From: Lepturacanthus savala
Taxonomy: Eukaryota; Chordata; Actinopteri; Scombriformes; Trichiuridae
NCBI GenBank assembly: GCA_030544235.1
Contig: CM060465.1
Location: 27,040,988 to 27,104,987 of the forward strand
Direction: 5' to 3'
Length of the DNA: 64,000 nt
Part shown: one piece after another, positions 13,001 through 22,703 of the stretch
Layout of the letters: each line of letters opens with the position of its first letter
How positions within the stretch are numbered: the stretch's first letter is position 1
Program-made: the position numbers and the translations under genes
The notes under the pieces: model-generated
The model's input: the letters and a program-made list of their open reading frames with translations, nothing else
Told to the model about the DNA's origin: nothing
The model's database searches: none

Positions 13001-16000
13001 TTTTTCACCTAATTAAGCATACTACAATAAAGGTTTCACATATTGATAATCTCTTATGCAAAAAGAAAATAAAAAGTTTAATGAACAAGGAAGCATTAAA
13101 TCGCATCATTGTAAACTGAGAAGATGTGATTTTCTTCTCGCCTTGAAAGACAAAAGCAAACATACACAATACTGTGTTTTTTTTTTTTTAATGTTTTTCT
13201 AACCGTGTGTTTTCAGGTTCTGTGATTCTCCCACCAGCGACGTGGAGATGCGAAGCGGCCGTGGTCGGGGGAAGAGGATGCGGCCGAGCAGCAACACGCC
13301 GCTGAACGACAACAGCAACTCTTCCGACAACAAAGGCAGCGGCAGCAGCAAGACGCGCGGCGCCGCCGCCAACAGCAAAGGGCGGCGAGGCAGCCAGACG
13401 GCCAGCAGCGTGGAGGACGCCAAGGCCAGCCCCTCCTCCGCCAAGAGGAAGACCAAACCCGCCTCGGACATGGAGCCCACCTCCAGCTCCGAGGACACCA
13501 AGGCTTCCAAGCGCATGAGAACCAACTCCACCGGCGCCGCGACCCCGCTTCCCGGAGGTAAAAGCGACCCCCTGCCCCCGCCGCAGCTGGACCGGACCTG
13601 CCCCTCCCCCGTCCTCATTGACTGCCCGCACCCCAACTGCAACAAGAAGTACAAGCACATCAACGGGCTGAAGTACCACCAGGCCCGGGCACACAACGAC
13701 CACGACGTCCGACTGGACCAGGACGGAGACAGCGAGTACGGGGACGACCCGGCTCTCCACCCCGACCCCGCCTCCTGCAACGGCGCCGCCATCTCCCCAG
13801 CCCGCTCCACCACACCTAAAGGCCGGGGCTTCGACGCCCCCTCCCCCTCGTCGGGGAAGCTGGCGTCGAAGCAGGGGAAGAAGAAGGCCGGGGAGGCGGA
13901 GCCGGAGGTGACGGACGGCGGCGAGGAGGGGGCTTGTCTGACAGACGAGGCCAGCAACGACGGGATGGACGACAGGAAAACCAAGAAGATGGCGGCCGGC
14001 GGGAAACCCGACAAACTGTCCCAGAAAGGCGTGAAGCCAGCCCCCCGACCTGTTGCGCCCACTGCCCCTGGTGCCCCGTCACCCTACGCCCTCCAGGCAT
14101 CCTCCCCTGCTCTGGGATCTGTGGTTCAGTCCGTCCCCAAGAGCCCCCAGCTGAAGAACATCCAGCCCAAACCCCTGCCGCTGGCTGACCCCGCCTCCAG
14201 CCCCGCCCTCGCCAAGGACAAGAAGAAGAAGGACAAAAAGAAGAGGGAGGGCGGGAAGGAGGGGGACAGCCCGAAGGCGATTGGCAAGGGCGGGCGGCCG
14301 GAGGAAGGGAAGAGCCCGTACTCTGAGGCGTCGGACGCTATGCTCAACGGCTCCACGGAGGCTCACCAGAGCCGCCTGGCAAGCATCAAGGCCGAGGCCG
14401 ACAAAGTGTACAGCTTCTCGGACAACGCACCCAGCCCATCCATCGGCGTGGCCAGCAGGATCGAGGCCGGCCACCTCAACCAGAACGGGGCCGACAACGC
14501 CTCCGTCAAAACCAGCAGCCCCGCCTACTCCGACATCTCGGACGCGGGCGAGGACGGTGAGGGGAAGGCGGAGGCGGTGAAGGTGAAGCCGGACCCTGAC
14601 CAGGCTCCCCGCGAAGGCGCCAAGAAGGCGCTGTTTCCCCCGCAGCCCCCAAGCAAAGAGTCACCGTACTACCCCAGCTACGACTCCTACTACTCCCCCA
14701 ATTACCCCAACCCCAGCCCGGGGGCCGCACCCGCCCCACCCACCCACGTGGAGGGAGCGCAGGTGAAGGTGAAGAAGGAGGAGGAGCCGGAGGTGGGGGA
14801 GGAGCTTAAGCTGAAGGTGGAGCCTCAGGAGGAGAGGAAGGCGGAGCCCGGGCCTCAGCAGCCGTCCGTCATCCAGCAGCGCTCCAACATCTACACCCAG
14901 CCCCTGTACTACAACCAGTACTACGTCCCGCCCTACTCCTACTCCCCGGACCAGGCATACCACGCCCACCTTCTGGCGTCCAACCCCGCCTACCGCCAGC
15001 AGTACGAGGAGCGGCAGCGGCAGGCCGACAAGAAAGCCGAGGGGAAAGAGCGGGAAGCCGGCGGGAAAGAGGATTGGAAGCAGAAAGCCTCCGTGCCCCC
15101 CACCCTGTCCAGAGCCCCCAGCCTCACTGACCTGGCAGCGAAGGGCGGGTTGAACCCGGCCAAGCCCAAAGAGACGCCGTCGGCTTCGGAGCAGGCCAAG
15201 TCGGTCATCATGGCGAAGGGAGAGGACCCCAAAGTCCCCGTGGCCCAGCCGGAGGGTCTGAAGATGAAGCTGAGTGAAGCGGGGCATCATGTTAAAGAGG
15301 AGGCCAAGCCGGGGGCGGAGTCAGGCCGGCCCTCAGGGGTAGAGCCCGCCATGTGGTACCGACAGGTAAAACCCATAAAAAGGTGTCCTGAAACCGATTT
15401 ACTCAAGCTTAGAGACAGAGAGTCAACAGATTCAGGGTTTTATAAGCATACTGAGTTGATTTGTGGCTGGAATTATTATGACAAAACACAGCTAACAATT
15501 ACATTCATGATCATTTCATCTCAACATTACTGTTCAAGTTTGGGGTCACCCAGACATTTTTGTGTTTTCCATGAAAAGTCACACTTTTATTTACCACCAT
15601 GAGTTGTAAAATGAATAGAAAATATAGTCAAGACATCGACAAGGCTAGAAATAATGGTTTGTATTTGAAATAATACGTTTTTCCTTCAAACTTTGCTTTC
15701 GTCAAAGGAAGGTCAGTTTTCTAGCTTCTCTAACCAGCTAAACTGTTTTCAGCTGCGCTAACATGATTGTACAAGGGTTTTCTAATCATCCATTAGCCTT
15801 CTGATGCAATGAGCAAACACATTGTAGCATTAGAACACTGGACTGATAGTTGCTGGAAATGAGCCTCTATACACCTATGTAGATAATGCACCAAAAAACA
15901 GACATTTGCAGCTAGAATAGTCATTTATCACACCAGCAATGTACAGAGTGAATTTCTGATTATTTTAAAGTTATCTTCATTGAAAAAAAAACTGCATTTC

Positions 16001-19000
16001 TAAATGACCCCAAACTTTTGAATAGTAGTGTAAAAAAAAATCGAGGTGTGTGCTGTCCTATGGCCTCAGGGGAAAAAAATTATGTGTGTCTCACTGAATA
16101 TAGCATGAATCTTACTGTTACTATGAGGTAAAGTCAGCAGAAAATTAAATTGATAATTGAAAAATGATTTAAAGTAAATTTCTTATAATATAGGCATGTA
16201 TATACATCTATAATTGTCTACAAAATGTGTATAAAAATAGAATTTTAGGCTTCAGAGACGTAAGCTGCTTGGACACAAATAGACCCGGACTGTAAAAATA
16301 ACCGAGCAGAGAACCAGACGGTGGTGACAGGTCTAGCCGTAGCCGTTATTGCTTATAAAGGTCATAGTCTTTATCAAATACCACCACCGTCGACGCTCTT
16401 TACCGACATTCCTTCCTCTCCACAGGAGCCGGACTCCCGCCTCTGGCCTTACGTTTACCCCAACAAATACTCGGAAGCCCCGAAACCCCAGGAGGAGGAC
16501 AGGTGGAAGGAGGACAGGGAGAGGGAGCGCGAGCGGAAGGGCAAGGAGGAGCGGCCGCGCCTGAAAGAGGGCCTCCAGAAGGAGGAGGCGAAGGAGGGGG
16601 CGGAGGGCAGGACGCAGCTGCCTCCAGAGGAGCACCGCGGGGGAGGGAAGGAGGCGCGCCCCCCCCACATGCAGTTCTCCTCCCCACTGGCCCAGCACCA
16701 GGGCTACATGCCCTACATGCACGGACCGTACGCGTACAGCCAGGGATACGAGCCCAGCCACCCCGGCTACAGGGGCATGCCCTCTGTCATGATGCAGAAC
16801 TACCCCGGTGAGAAGAAGAAGAATCTCGACTAATCCAACGATGAAGATGACCTCTATTTACTGTAGATTTCAGGATTTATGCTAAAACTATTAGTTTGCA
16901 TACCGAAAACGAAATGAATAATTCAACACTTTGCTGTTTTTCTAGTAGGGAGTTAAAAAGTCATATCAAACATCAGAAGTACAGAAGCTGAGTTAGCGAT
17001 TGTTCAGCCAAGCTTAGCATAAGGAAGGGAAACAGCTAGCATCTCTAAAGGTTCACACTTCACAATAGATTCAGACTGTTTCAAAAGCTGGGTGAACTTA
17101 TCTCATCAGCTCCTCCCGACTTTATCCTAAAGCATCTATGATGTCTACTTTTATAACTGTATGAGCTGTCAGTGGGTAGCGTGTTTATTGTGAAGGATGT
17201 ATACAGGATTGTTAGAGACTCTGCAGTTCCCTGGAGAGTAGAGAGTTTCAGCTTATTGTTTATCCGCCTGGCTGCAGCTCTACTGTTCTGTTTCACTCTC
17301 GCTGCTCTCATAGTGTTCTTTTGGCCACAGCGAGCAGCTGTTTGCAGAGAAAACCTCTAAAAACCCACTGTACACTACCTGCTCAGCACCAGAAGGCAGA
17401 CAGCTGTAGACTAGCTATCGAACATTGGAAATATTGCACTTATATTCACCAGGCGGACAGAAACACTCCAACTGAATGATGTTGCTCTGTAACTGCCTGA
17501 GGTGGAAACGAGCATAAAAAACAGATATGTCAGTGTTGAGTCCACGACTTGTTGGATTACAGCTAGTAAGGTAAGGCCAGCACATTTCAACAAGGTAAAA
17601 ATCAAGAAATTGGTATTAAAAACAAACAACAAGCAAGATATAATTTAAATACAGTTGATTAAAAGGGGGGAAATCCAAAATTAAGAACAAAGTTACAGTG
17701 CAGTGAGAAATAATTAAGAAATGACATCAGCAACAGGCAGCAGCAAACAGAAAGGTCTTCAGCTCCAACTTAAAAACAGTGAGAGTTGCAGCAGACCTGT
17801 TTGTTCCAGATATGTAGGGGAAGAGAAACTGAACGCTGCTTTAGTTACTAACAGACTCTGGGAACAGAGAGCGGACCTGTCTCAGATGACCTAAGAGGTC
17901 TGGATGGTTCATAAGGGATCAGCAGATCAGAGATATATGTAGGCCCTAGACCATTCAGTGCTTTATAAACCAGTAAAAGCATTTTGAGGTTGATTTTTTT
18001 TTTTTTTTTTTTTTGGCTCTGTCCTCAGGCTCGTACCTGCCGGCCGGTTACTCCTTCCCCTCGTACGGAGGGAAGGTGGCAGCAGGGGAGGAGGGGGAGA
18101 AACCCTCCAGGTCCAGTCCCACGGTGAAGCCGCCCAGCGAGGCCAAAGCCCTGGACCTGCTGCAGCAGCACGCCAGCCAGTACAAGAGCAAATCCCCGTC
18201 CATCCAAGACAACAAGACGACGCACGAGCGGGAGAGAGACCGGGAGAGGGAGCGAGACCGGGAACGAGAGGGCGACCGGCCGCGGTCCTCGCCGTCCCAA
18301 CGCATCCTGCCCTCCCACCATCACCTGGGATACCCGCTGCTGTCGGGACAGTACGACCTGTCCTACGCCTCAGGTGAGACTCTCACATGTGGTATAAGGA
18401 GGCAAGACAAATCCACCTTTTCGCTGCACTCACACCGTTAGGCTGACCCAAAAAAAGATTCAAGGCTTGGATCATTGCCATGGTAAATGGTTTTTCATTG
18501 ATTTTTTTAAATAGTCTTGTTCACACTGGATCTCATCAGCAAGTGTCTAGAACAATTTTAACTTAACTTACAACTCTGGAAAAAAAAAACTCAGAGACCA
18601 CTGCAAAATTATCTGATTTTACTACTTACTTACTAACTCTTATTTTTGTTGGGGTCTACAAATTACCGATGACATTTTCCCCAAATTCCAATTAAAATAT
18701 AGAGCAGAAATGATCAAAATGACAAAAAAAAAAGATAGTTTTCAAACACAGCAAAGAAACAAGACCAGATTCATTTTAAAACAACGTAATACTAATGTTT
18801 ACGCTTTAGAAGAGTTCAGAAATCAATAGTTGGTACAATAACCCTTATTTTTAATCACAGCTTTCATGTGTCTTGGCATGCTCTCCACAAGCACACACCT
18901 CTTTAATCCGAATGAGGTGAGCATGTGTTGGAATTCAACAGATGCTGGAATGGAATGGCTGGAATACATGTAGAGATGCTGATTTCAGGAAAAAAAAATG

Positions 19001-21004
19001 CAGCGGTCTCTTTTTCTTTTTTTTTCCAGAGCTGTATGTGCAGCTCTTGATATCATTCTCTGTCTCTGTGAGGAAGAATGACAGAATTGCGATGGGGGAA
19101 AAATAAAAAGGTGGAATCAGTTTGTGGCACTCTGTTTTCATCCTGTGGTTCCGTGTCCCAGATCACTCTACGTGTGGGGAAACGCTGCATATCTTTTGGA
19201 GAACTCCCGCCGGCACTCACACCCCCCCCTTTTACCCTAGCGTGACCACATCCGTGACCACCCGACCCGTTAAAAGGTTTCATGCGAAGCAGCAGTAACT
19301 GAACACAGCTCTGATACAGTAACTGATGAAATGAGGTTAATATTTGCAAAAATCCTCTGGCTGTCAACGATTTGATTCATCACCCGTGAAGGCCCCGAGT
19401 CAACTCGCATTTCGTCAGTCAAACCATCGCCTTTTTTAATTTTTTTTTTTTTGGACATGTTATCGTACACACGGATCCCGCAGCAGCAACTCTCGTCTCA
19501 AACTCCAAAGCTAACTGTGATGGAAGCGGAGGACAGCAAGACGCTTTTCTGCTCGCTCCTCCGAGGCTCTGAACGGTGCACTTGACAGACGATGACATAC
19601 AGCATAAAAATGTTTCTGACAGCTGAAACATGAGACTGGAGGTCAGCGTGGGGCTGGACTGTAACCGGGCGGAGGAGTTAATAATAATTCTATATTTCTT
19701 CCAATAATAAACCAGGTGGATTTGAAGAAAAAAAAAAAAGCCTTCAATAATGGGTAGGAACTACAAGCTCATATCAAAATACAAGAACAGAGCCTTTTGG
19801 CTCTCATATTCAGAAACCACCTCCAAAAAAATTGGAGCCTTAAAGAGTTTTGGGGGGAAAAGCCCTTGGCCTGGAATTTATTTGCAATATCTGGTTAACT
19901 ATTTGTAACATAGTTAATTTCACAAGTAGCAATAAAATTTAAGAGGGCAATTTCCTGTTCAGATCTCTCAGACTATTCAGGACCCTTAAGCATTACATAG
20001 AAAATATCGTACAAAATGTCTGAGAGAAGGCGGCATTGTTTGAGAGTGTGAGAAACTCTGCACCTTTTGGTAATCGTTATGTAATAATAATAATAATCAT
20101 AAAAATGATTAATAGCTTCTTACAGAACAAAGTTACTGCTTTACAATGAAACGTAACGGATCTAAAACACGAGAGAGAATCAAGTAACCGCTCCACGAAA
20201 AAATGAAATGATTGATGATGAAGTGAAAATAATATGCAACAATGGATCAAAACACTGAAAAGCAATTAATATTTTTTTCTTTTCTTTTTGAAATGGGCGA
20301 ATTTGCAGCCCCGAGTTCCACAGGCAGCTCCTTCTGTAATTTAAGAGCTCTGGCTGCAATATAACTTAACGAAAGCTAGATACTGAAATTCATTTCAATT
20401 CGTTTTTTTTTTTTTTTTATTAAATTCCACAAGTCTGAACTTCAATAAATTTGACAAATATTTATTGCTTTTATTTTGCAAAACAATATATTTGTAGTGT
20501 TGTAAAGGCAAAACTGCTCCAGCTTTTAATTTGTTTTATCAAATATCCTATTTTTGAAGTTCAAAGTCATTAAAAACAGCAACGGCAGGCGTATTTAAAT
20601 GATTTTTGGTCACATTTTATCTAAAACATATTTGGTGAATCACACTTTTGTTTCTTTGTATATAATTGAAGCAATGTTTTTTTTGGTGATAAAATGTATG
20701 AGCTGCACTGTTAATTATAGCTACACTTTCATATGGAAGAATAATAAGAAAATGGTTTAAAAAGTGTTGCCTGTGAATTTGCAGATACTTCAGAGATTTG
20801 GGGATGATACAATGGTACCGTGGGATTGTTTCTATGTGCTTACTACACTACGTGTTAAATTTGCCGCTAGAATCTAACATGAACATCTCAGACTTTAAAC
20901 ATGTCGGATCTGTCTGACGTCCTCTTACAGGCCTCTCCTCCTCAGCCATCGTCGCCAGTCAGCAAGCGTCCGCCCCGTCCATGTACCCCCCCGCACGGAG
21001 GTGA
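346..21004 (+). CDS. znf609: znf609: zinc finger protein 609 (whole coding span, 7 coding exons)
   Basis: ZNF609 is a nuclear, mostly disordered co-regulator. In mammals it is linked to the cohesin loader NIPBL and to Integrator, with roles in cortical neuron migration and myoblast proliferation. The joined exons 346-1065, 10242-10467, 11952-12039, 13217-15365, 16426-16807, 18029-18373 and 20931-21004 total 3984 nt, giving 1327 residues plus TGA; human is about 1411. Landmarks are the N-terminal YDSGDEWDIGVGNLIIDLDAD block, the ISSPCEQIMVRTRSV and ALATEPECLGPCEPGTSVNL segment, a single C2H2 finger (C481, C486, H499, H504), and the C-terminal YMPYMHG and GLSSSAIVASQQ blocks ending in an Arg-Arg pair. 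An in-frame TGA at 268 upstream supports the ATG at 346. All junctions keep frame. The close paralogue ZNF608 is less likely, because the N-terminus and the finger region read as ZNF609. A fish a/b copy cannot be assigned. Confidence 0.96.
5520..5830. promoter_or_regulatory. candidate intronic regulatory block
   Basis: The sequence is unique and mixed in composition, with GC-rich stretches inside an AT-rich intron. It shows no repeat or TIR structure and no recognisable coding content. Regulatory status is inferred from composition only. Confidence 0.25.
6376..6567. mobile_element. hAT-like non-autonomous element (192 bp)
   Basis: It begins CAGTGGTTCTCGAAC and ends TTTGAGAACCGCTG, so the termini are inverted copies of the CAGNGGTTCTC type common in hAT (Charlie-like) elements. 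The flanking 8-mers ATGTAAAC and ACGTTATC match at 5 of 8 positions, consistent with a decayed 8-bp target duplication. No transposase is present. Confidence 0.6.
7440..7960. promoter_or_regulatory. candidate intronic regulatory block
   Basis: This is a GC-balanced unique block after a CT-rich tract, with phrases such as GCAGCCAATGGC (a CCAAT box) and AGGCGGCCATGTT (YY1-like). A 175-codon ORF (7604-8131) crosses it but shows no known domain. It could be an internal promoter or enhancer of znf609. This is inference from composition and motifs. Confidence 0.3.
9170..9182. promoter_or_regulatory. DR1-like nuclear-receptor site
   Basis: On the reverse strand the sequence reads AGGTCAAAGGTCG: two AGGTC half-sites spaced by one base, the HNF4/RXR/PPAR-type DR1. 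It sits about 85 bp from an X-box in the same GC-balanced intronic block. Function is inferred. Confidence 0.35.
9267..9280. promoter_or_regulatory. RFX X-box-like motif
   Basis: GTTTCCATGGCGAC fits the RYYNCC-N2-RGNRAC form of the RFX X-box. It lies in a block (9040-9360) richer in GC than the surrounding intron. Function is inferred. Confidence 0.35.
10242..10467 (+). CDS. znf609: znf609 coding exon 2 (residues 241-316)
   Basis: The acceptor is a pyrimidine tract ending CACCAG at 10241, and the donor is ACG|GTGAGC. Translation gives MESPVSTP, then ISSPCEQIMVRTRSVAVNT and the CLGPCEPGTSVNLEGIVWQE segment, a highly conserved ZNF608/609 block. It is 226 nt long and ends in phase 1 inside a glycine codon completed by the next exon. 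Confidence 0.95.
10468..11951 (+). other. znf609 intron 2
   Basis: The intron is AT-rich. Bases 10913-10980 repeat the first 50 bases of the window, with an extra piece of about 20 bases inside. A short CA tract sits at 11522-11539. The part from about 11090 to 11250 is GC-balanced. No exon is seen. Confidence 0.75.
11952..12039 (+). CDS. znf609: znf609 coding exon 3 (residues 316-345)
   Basis: The acceptor TCTGTTAG ends at 11951. The exon reads MLVVNVTWRNKTYVGTLLD and then CTRHDWAPPR, matching ZNF609. It is 88 nt long and ends in phase 2 inside the arginine codon AG|G. The only GT donor that keeps frame is AAG|GTTCAT at 12040, which is weak at +3 to +6. The last intronic and first exonic bases share GTTC, so the junction is unambiguous only by the GT-AG rule. 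Confidence 0.93.
12040..13216 (+). other. znf609 intron 3
   Basis: The segment 12160-12330, with repeated TTAGTCA words, and 12660-12780 resemble the ends of a degraded teleost DNA transposon. The enclosed ORF (12337-12564) has no recognisable domain. A CA tract lies at 12597-12612. The region just before the acceptor is AT-rich and otherwise featureless. Confidence 0.6.
13217..15365 (+). CDS. znf609: znf609 large coding exon 4 with the C2H2 zinc finger (residues 345-1061)
   Basis: The acceptor is TTTTCAG at 13216 and the donor is CAG|GTAAAA. This 2149-nt exon is strikingly GC-rich compared with its introns. It begins FCDSPTSDVEMRSGRGRGKR and contains the CPHPNCNKKYKHINGLKYH finger (coding from 13623). 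It continues through basic stretches (KDKKKKDKKK near 14216), the SRLASIKAEADKVYSF block, SSPAYSDISDAGEDGEGK, a tyrosine-rich YYNQYYVPPYSYS block, and ends in WYRQ. Several psi-K-x-E motifs (IKAE, LKVE, VKEE) fit SUMO attachment sites. The reading frame runs past the donor into intron and a transposon until 15602; that extension is not exon. Confidence 0.96.
15366..16425 (+). other. znf609 intron 4, mostly occupied by a MITE
   Basis: The element at 15525-16030 fills the middle of this intron. The remainder (16031-16425) is AT-rich with no recognisable feature apart from the acceptor. Confidence 0.8.
15525..16030. mobile_element. Tc1/mariner-type MITE (about 506 bp)
   Basis: The left end reads CATTACTGTTCAAGTTTGGG followed by GTCACC. 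The right end reads GACCCCAAACTTTTGAATAG followed by TAGTG. These are inverted copies of one another, of the widespread teleost type CACTACTGTTCAAAAGTTTG. A TA follows the right end. No transposase reading frame remains. Confidence 0.75.
16426..16807 (+). CDS. znf609: znf609 coding exon 5 (residues 1062-1189)
   Basis: The acceptor is CTCTCCACAG at 16425 and the donor is CCG|GTGAGA. The start reads EPDSRLWPYVYPNKYSE, matching the human region after WYRQ. A highly charged Glu/Lys/Arg stretch follows, then HMQFSSPLAQHQGYMPYMHG and GYRGMPSVMMQNYPG. It is 382 nt long and ends in phase 1 in a glycine codon. Confidence 0.95.
16808..18028 (+). other. znf609 intron 5
   Basis: It holds a retroelement-like dispersed segment at 17690-17990 and AT-rich sequence. 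A segment near 16980-17060 contains the TTAGCATAAGG and GGGAAACAGCTAGC words typical of another dispersed teleost repeat. The long T run at 17995-18014 serves as the pyrimidine tract of exon 6. Confidence 0.65.
17690..17990. repeat. dispersed teleost repeat fragment, probably retroelement-derived
   Basis: Phrases such as GTTTGTTCCAGATATGTAGG, CAGATGACCTAAGAGGTCTG and CATTCAGTGCTTTATAAACC are ones I recognise as high-copy in many teleost genomes. No ends or target duplication could be fixed, and the family is not certain. Confidence 0.5.
18029..18373 (+). CDS. znf609: znf609 coding exon 6 (residues 1189-1304)
   Basis: The acceptor is GTCCTCAG at 18028 after a very long T run (17995-18014), and the donor is CAG|GTGAGA. 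It encodes SYLPAGYSFPSYGGKV, then KALDLLQQHASQYKSKSP, an Arg-Glu/Arg-Asp dipeptide run (near 18227-18276), and a HHHLGY motif. The RE/RD run is more regular than in the human protein, where the same place is a glycine/serine-rich insert. It is 345 nt long and ends in phase 1. Confidence 0.95.
18374..20930 (+). other. znf609 intron 6
   Basis: It contains a TA-flanked MITE (18571-19034) right after exon 6. A GC-balanced unique segment at about 19130-19680 may be regulatory. The rest (19680-20900) is AT-rich with A/T runs (19727-19738, 20404-20420). No extra exon is seen. Confidence 0.7.
18571..19034 (-). mobile_element. TA-flanked MITE, copy 1 (inverted orientation)
   Basis: Ends are CAACTCTGGAAAA and TTTTCCAGAGCTG, with internal inverted GAGACCACTGCA and TGCAGCGGTCTC blocks and TA on both sides. 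Its interior is the reverse complement of the copies at 27635-28064 and 60793-61205, sharing words such as GAATTCAACAGATGCTGGAA. This is typical of a Tc1/mariner-type non-autonomous family. Confidence 0.75.
20931..21004 (+). CDS. znf609: znf609 last coding exon, C-terminus and stop (residues 1304-1327)
   Basis: The acceptor is CTCTTACAG at 20930. Translation gives GLSSSAIVASQQASAPSMYP, then PARR and TGA at 21002-21004. The human protein ends in the same way with an Arg-Arg pair. The last codon and stop read AG|GTGAGA, a strong splice-donor match, so part of the mRNA may splice here rather than read through to the stop. Confidence 0.92.
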
Positions 21005-22562
21005 GACCGGTAGGTAGTTATCTCATCTATATATATACTCTTATATCCCTCACATTATTTACACCTTCATCGAATCGTTTTTTTTTAACTCTTGGTTCAA
21101 TAAAATAAGCAATTACAAGTAATCACACTGGCGTCTGTAGTACTTCAACTGGAGCTGCAGCTAACGTTTATTTACTATATTTATTAATCTGTAACGCTTT
21201 AGAATAACTGTTATAACTAGTTAATAGATTATCGGTAAACTGTTAAATCAGTTTATATATGTGGTTGGGACTCTATTCTAAAGTTACAACTATTCCTCAT
21301 TTATTAGCCGCTAATAGTTGCAATTTAAAAATAACGTCCCAATAACATATATAAGCTATTAATTGATGCTTAAGTCATTAATGATTTACTAGTAGTTTGG
21401 TCATAATCTATCACTAATTTTAGGTTATATGTATAGTTATACATTTTTAACATAAAGTTAACAAGTCATTTATGACTTGTTAACAGCTTGTAAATTATCT
21501 ATAGGCTATATACTGTACTGTATAAGGCACCGTTATAAATCCTTAAACTGTTACACGTTATTTAATGGGATATTTATAACAGTTTATTAATGATCTATTA
21601 ACTATATCTATATCTATAAGGCATTGTTTCAATACTTAAACTGTTAACCACTTAATAAATCATTGATAGCTCATAAAGTTTACTAATGATCTATTAACAA
21701 GTTATAACAGGAAGTGTTAGAGATTAATTATATTAATATTGAATGGGTGTTACTGTACTGAGGACTTAAAGCAGAAAACCTCAACCCCCTAAAATGAATG
21801 AGTTATGTAATGTGTTGCACTCCATTCTCTCTCTCTCCGTCCATACCAGCTCTCTCTCTTTCTGTCTTGTTGTCTCTTGTTCTCTTATTTTTAAGTTGAG
21901 ACATTGACAGCAAGTCAGTTTTGTTCCCACAGCGTGAAGGAACCCTTCAGTCCTCTCCCTGTCTGTAGCACCATCTAGTGGTCACACAAGGATTTGCAGC
22001 TTTATGAGGGACTTAAAATAAATGCGGTTGCAGCGTAAGCAGATCGATGCTCATACTGTAAAAACTTTAGACTTCTTTAAAACCTCCGGCCAAAGGTCGG
22101 CGCTTCTCTGCAGAAAATATTTCATTTAACTCCTCTGTTTGTTCTGAAGTATGTTGAAAAATGTTTTAGTTCCCAGTTGTTTTAGGGTCAGACTGCACAG
22201 TTACAAGCCAAGCAGTGTAGCCAACCAGGCTATAATGACTAATTGTTAATCTAAGTTAATTTGTTTTACCCTAAACATTGTTTTTTTTTGGGGGGGAGGG
22301 GTTTGCATTAATTCTGACAAAGATACTCTTATGCAGCCAAATGTGTGACCAATACTGTCCTCTCACCTGTCTATAGGCCCACCTGATTGGCTGACCTCCA
22401 CCCTGCCCGGAGTCATGTGACTGGATCACATGAGGAAGCATTTCTGTTTCAACATCAGTTCAATGATGTTTGTGTACGTTTGATTTCTCTGCCTGGACGT
22501 CCAGCCGGCCGCTCCACCCTCCTCGCCACACCGCTGAGATTCGGGAAGATCGGAGACCTGGT

Positions 22563-22703
22563 CCTGCCGGTTCCACTGGGCCTGCCGGTTCCACTGGTCC
22601 TGCCGGTTCCACTGGGCCTGCCGGTTCCACTGGGCCTGCCGGTTCCACTGGGCCTGCCGGTTCCACTGGGCCTGCCTGTTCCACTGGGCCGCCGGTTCCA
22701 GGC
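22563..22703. repeat. 18-bp tandem repeat in the znf609 3'UTR
   Basis: About seven copies of CCTGCCGGTTCCACTGGG with few changes. One frame reads Gly-Pro-Ala-Gly-Ser-Thr over and over, mimicking collagen, but nothing supports translation. Confidence 0.9.

Noticed and set aside
13188..14062. Long reverse-strand ORFs of 190 and 287 codons opposite znf609 exon 4
   Set aside because: They are shadows of a GC-rich coding exon that has few stop codons on the other strand; no domain is visible.
14661..15290. Reverse-strand 209-codon ORF rich in Leu, Val and Gly
   Set aside because: Antisense of the znf609 coding exon; low-complexity composition mirrors the sense codons.
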